Positions 61,160-64,000 of a DNA stretch of 64,000 bases are shown in pieces. Origin of the DNA: CAIRDP01 sp037134895 (GTDB taxonomy: Bacteria > Bacteroidota > Bacteroidia > Bacteroidales > FEN-979); contig JBAXLI010000002.1 in assembly GCA_037134895.1 (NCBI GenBank), positions 1 through 64,000 on the forward strand, given 5' to 3'. Position 1 is the stretch's first letter. The number at the start of each line of letters is the position of its first letter. The translations under genes and the position numbers were made by a program. The notes under the pieces were generated by a model. It ran no database searches and had not been told where the DNA came from. It saw only the letters and a program-made list of their open reading frames with translations.

Positions 61160-62896
61160 ATGATGGTGCGTTCATCATATTTTATAACCCTGTTAATGAT
61201 AGTGTCACTTAGCGCCATGGGCAATACCATGCCCATGGCCGCCGGTGATACCATCAGGCTAAATTTCGACACCATCACAAATTTCTCTCTTACTCTTCCT
61301 CCCTGGCAAACGGTTGACCTTGACCATCATGTTACGTATGGAATAGAAAATCATTTTTTTCCTAACGACACGGTTGCAAAAGCTTTCATGTGTTTCAACC
61401 CATCGGCTGTCGTCCCTCCGATGAGTGATTCAGCAATCCTGCCTCATAGCGGAAAAAAATACGGGGCATGTTTCTCTGCTATTCCAGCCCCGAACAACGA
61501 CTGGCTCATCTCACCCAGGATTCACCTTCAGCAGCATGCACAATTTTCATTATGGGTGAAGTCTTATACCGATATCTACCAGGGGCCCGAACAGTATAAT
61601 ATTCTGATCTCGGTTACCGATTCGGCCACCCCGAGCTTTACATCCATTTCCGGTTCCCAGCCACTTCTGGCCCCAACCACCTGGACCCGGAAGGTGTTTG
61701 ACCTTTCAGCCTATGAAAACAAGGATGTGTTCTTAGCTGTTCAATGTGTTTCGAATGACCATTTTATTTTTATGGTGGATGACATCGAGATAATCACCTC
61801 AGGTACGGGAACGCTGAAATCCGATTTCACAGCCAGCAGGACTCAGATCAATGCAGGTGATAAAGTAAATTTTCTGGATGTCTCAACCGGGATCCCGACT
61901 TCCTGGCAGTGGACTTTCCAGGGGGGAACTCCTGCAATCTCAAACCTTCAGAATCCGCAGAACATTTTATACACTGATCCGGGCAATTACGACGTTACGC
62001 TTACTGTAGGGAACGGCTCATCCACCGACACAAAAACAATTACCGGATATATCAAGGTTGGTCGATACCCTTCTTCAGCATCGCTTGACTTTGAGAGCCT
62101 TGCTGACTTTACACTCAGTTTCAATCCATGGTCAACTCTTGACATTAACGGAGGCGCCACCTATACCATCGGGAATAATATCACTTTTCCGCATAGCGGA
62201 CAGCCAATGTCTTACATCTGTTTCAACCCGGCTGCTACGACTCCTCCGGAACCTTTTATGAAACCACATACAGGGCAAAAGCTTGGATGTTGCTTTTCTT
62301 CAACCCCACCTCATAACCCTAATAACAAATGGCTGATCTCGCCGCGTTTAACATTGGGAACAAATTCAAAGCTTGATCTTTGGGTCATGACCTATAATAC
62401 ATACTATGGCCTGGAAAGGTATAGAATTGCCGTCTCGACGACTGATATGAACCCTTCCAGTTTTACATACCTGACAATCGGTTATGAGACCGCGCCTGTC
62501 GATTGGACCCAGCGTTCATATGACCTCAGGGCCTATAATAATATGACTGTATATATAGCCATCCAATGTGTTTCGGACGACCAGTTTATTTTCATGGTCG
62601 ATGACATAAGCATTACCTCCCTGGCAGGTGTGGATGATCAGAAGAAAGACCTGAATTTTTCGGTTTACCCGAATCCCGCTGAAGATTTTATTAGAATTTA
62701 CTGTGATCTGCCTGATGGAACTTTTGTGAGTATCGAACTTATCGATATCCTAGGGAAAGAGGTAAAATCGGCCGGGTATAAAAAGGAAAGTGAAGCGATG
62801 CTGCTTGATGTTGCGGATCTGAAACCCGGAGTTTATTCCCTCATGATCAGGGCCGGCGAAAGGCAGGCAACAAGTAAAGTTCTGATAACAAAATAA
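61160..62896 (+). CDS. T9SS-exported adhesin-like protein with two choice-of-anchor J domains and PKD
   Basis: 578 residues. After a signal peptide come two jellyroll-like choice-of-anchor J/cleaved-adhesin domains: ~28-215 and ~300-490. Both share NDWLISPR/NNKWLISPR, GACFSAIP/GCCFSSTP and HFIFMVDDIEI/QFIFMVDDISI. A PKD domain (TSWQWTFQGGTP) lies between. The last ~75 residues (VYPNPAEDF) are a T9SS sorting domain. The two J domains look like an internal duplication. Likely a secreted or surface-bound adhesin. The next gene is an exported protease. Confidence 0.85.
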   Translation: MMVRSSYFITLLMIVSLSAMGNTMPMAAGDTIRLNFDTITNFSLTLPPWQTVDLDHHVTYGIENHFFPNDTVAKAFMCFNPSAVVPPMSDSAILPHSGKKYGACFSAIPAPNNDWLISPRIHLQQHAQFSLWVKSYTDIYQGPEQYNILISVTDSATPSFTSISGSQPLLAPTTWTRKVFDLSAYENKDVFLAVQCVSNDHFIFMVDDIEIITSGTGTLKSDFTASRTQINAGDKVNFLDVSTGIPTSWQWTFQGGTPAISNLQNPQNILYTDPGNYDVTLTVGNGSSTDTKTITGYIKVGRYPSSASLDFESLADFTLSFNPWSTLDINGGATYTIGNNITFPHSGQPMSYICFNPAATTPPEPFMKPHTGQKLGCCFSSTPPHNPNNKWLISPRLTLGTNSKLDLWVMTYNTYYGLERYRIAVSTTDMNPSSFTYLTIGYETAPVDWTQRSYDLRAYNNMTVYIAIQCVSDDQFIFMVDDISITSLAGVDDQKKDLNFSVYPNPAEDFIRIYCDLPDGTFVSIELIDILGKEVKSAGYKKESEAMLLDVADLKPGVYSLMIRAGERQATSKVLITK

Positions 62897-62906
62897 TGCC
62901 GGTAAA

Positions 62907-64000
62907 ATGAAGAGATTTTATTTCAGCCTGTGTCTTTCGTGCATAATTTTTATTTTCATCTCTATCCGGCCTGCTAATGTGATGGGCCAGCGGCAATCGG
63001 CCGGCGTTCCACTGAGTATCGCACAGGCGCTGGATCCCGGAAGCGTGCATATTTATGATCTTCAGCCACCCGACGAAGACCTCATCCGCCAAAAGGAAAA
63101 TTCAAAACAACTCCCTTACAGGTTTGCCCTGAGCCTTAAAGCGGACTTCTCGGCAACCAATTCGGGCAATACACTAATAACAGTCAATGGCCTCAGGGTC
63201 TGGAGGCTGGCGTTGAGATCGGCAGGCGCCAAAGCGCTTATCCTTTACTTTGACCGCTTCAGGATACCCGAAGGGGGGAAGCTCTTTGTTTACAATCCTT
63301 CAAGGACTGTTTTGTTCGGGGCATATACATCGTTGAACGAAAACTCATTCGGAACATTTGCCTGCCCGCTTATCGAAGGTGAGAAGGTCGTGCTGGAATA
63401 CAATGCCCCTGCATCTCTTCCTCTCCCCGACATTCATATTTCGGAATTATCCTATGCATTCCGCGGTGTTGCGAACTATAATGAACCCGACGCAGCTACA
63501 GGCTCGGGAATTTGTGAGGTGAATGTCAATTGTTCTGAAGGGAATAACTGGCAGAAGCAGAAAAGAGGAGTAGTAAAGATTGTCACCAAAGACAGCACAG
63601 GAGGTTCGAGCTGGTGCTCAGGATCCCTGGTTAACAATACCAATAACGACGGAACCCCTTACCTGCTTACCGCAAATCATTGCGGAGCTAAATCACGGCC
63701 TGTAGATCTGAGCCAGTGGCTGTTTTATTTCAATTATGAAATGCCCGGTTGCCCGAATGCTACGGCTTCAACTCCGGCTGTATTACTCGGCGCTGTCTTG
63801 CAAGCCCACGGAGGGACCGAATATACAGGTTCGGATTTTTACCTTGTAAAGCTTAAAGAAACGATTCCCGACTCCCTTCATGTTTACTTCAACGGATGGA
63901 GCCGGGAAGATGTTCCCAGTCCCAACGGCACGGGAATTCATCACCCTATGGGAGATGTTAAAAAGATCTCGACATACCTTTCACCCCTGGTAACTTCGTA
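62907..64000 (+). CDS. Exported lysyl-endopeptidase-like serine protease (3' partial)
   Basis: The frame runs from ATG 62907 to the window end (364 residues seen). A signal peptide (MKRFYFSLCLSCIIFIFISI..VMGQ) precedes a trypsin-fold domain. The catalytic His258 is in LTANHCG, Asp310 in GSDFYLVKL, and CSGSLVNNT and GIHHPMGDVKKIS match Achromobacter lysyl-endopeptidase-like proteases. The active-site Ser lies beyond the window. It starts 11 bp after the T9SS adhesin gene, and a T9SS tail is likely but not seen. Confidence 0.82.
   Translation, partial: MKRFYFSLCLSCIIFIFISIRPANVMGQRQSAGVPLSIAQALDPGSVHIYDLQPPDEDLIRQKENSKQLPYRFALSLKADFSATNSGNTLITVNGLRVWRLALRSAGAKALILYFDRFRIPEGGKLFVYNPSRTVLFGAYTSLNENSFGTFACPLIEGEKVVLEYNAPASLPLPDIHISELSYAFRGVANYNEPDAATGSGICEVNVNCSEGNNWQKQKRGVVKIVTKDSTGGSSWCSGSLVNNTNNDGTPYLLTANHCGAKSRPVDLSQWLFYFNYEMPGCPNATASTPAVLLGAVLQAHGGTEYTGSDFYLVKLKETIPDSLHVYFNGWSREDVPSPNGTGIHHPMGDVKKISTYLSPLVTS

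Noticed and set aside
1..64000. tRNA or rRNA genes
   Set aside because: No cloverleaf with a GTTCRANNC-type T-loop and CCA-end pairing or rRNA core sequence was recognised by eye; a covariance search would be needed for certainty.

Overview
The window is a piece of a Bacteroidota chromosome, probably class Bacteroidia. Three secreted proteins end in type IX secretion (T9SS) C-terminal domains (genes ending at 4391, 7179 and 62896). Other markers are Bacteroidota-type LptD/OstA-like envelope proteins, DUF2723, MbnP, DUF6263 and HTH_34 families, and many promoters matching the Bacteroidota -7 box TAnnTTTG. No rRNA, tRNA, CRISPR array, integrase or transposase was seen. Genus and species cannot be named from this sequence.

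Layout. 1-9.8 kb: a partial rubrerythrin-like protein, a receiver/PEP-synthase-N fusion, CorA, two T9SS exported proteins (heparinase-like and SGNH-PKD) and a CarboxypepD_reg-like protein. 10-24.5 kb: housekeeping and envelope genes (phosphatase, gpmA, DUF2723 membrane protein, polysaccharide deacetylase, radC, oleate hydratase, birA, ung, an MbnP/MbnH-like pair, ispE, LptG-like permease), plus a 40-residue lipoprotein gene at 19526-19648. 24.5-35.2 kb: GT39, tgt, GT2, an ECF sigma factor, hutU, and an exported peptidase operon (M28, DUF6263, M24B) whose middle gene carries an in-frame TAG. 35.5-38.2 kb: a three-gene operon of ECF sigma factor, single-pass anti-sigma-like protein and exported CHAT (caspase-like) protease. 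38.2-46.4 kb: RidA, LptD-like, amidase, MlaD, OstA-like, and an HTH_34/membrane protein pair. 46.6-50 kb: gatE and gatD, the amidotransferase type described from archaea. 50-64 kb: ClC channel, xth, an outer-membrane protein with an HEXXH domain, hldD, a PLP decarboxylase, mqnD and mqnB (futalosine menaquinone pathway), an MFS transporter, a T9SS adhesin-like protein and a lysyl-endopeptidase-like protease cut by the window end.

The most unusual feature is a genome-wide-looking set of heptanucleotide (7-bp period) repeat arrays. Eleven intergenic blocks occur, each next to or overlapping at least one stop codon and none at a purely divergent promoter. The units belong to several families (TTACGAR, GGTTGTT, GATGCAG, CCCTAAY, CAATATT). 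Blocks between convergent genes often form long inverted repeats. Two repeat-derived segments also lie inside the reading frame of the decarboxylase at 56698-58083. The other lead candidate for an undescribed system is the sigma/anti-sigma-like/CHAT operon, which resembles in parts the CHAT-protease-controlled sigma factor of the Craspase CRISPR system but has no CRISPR nearby.
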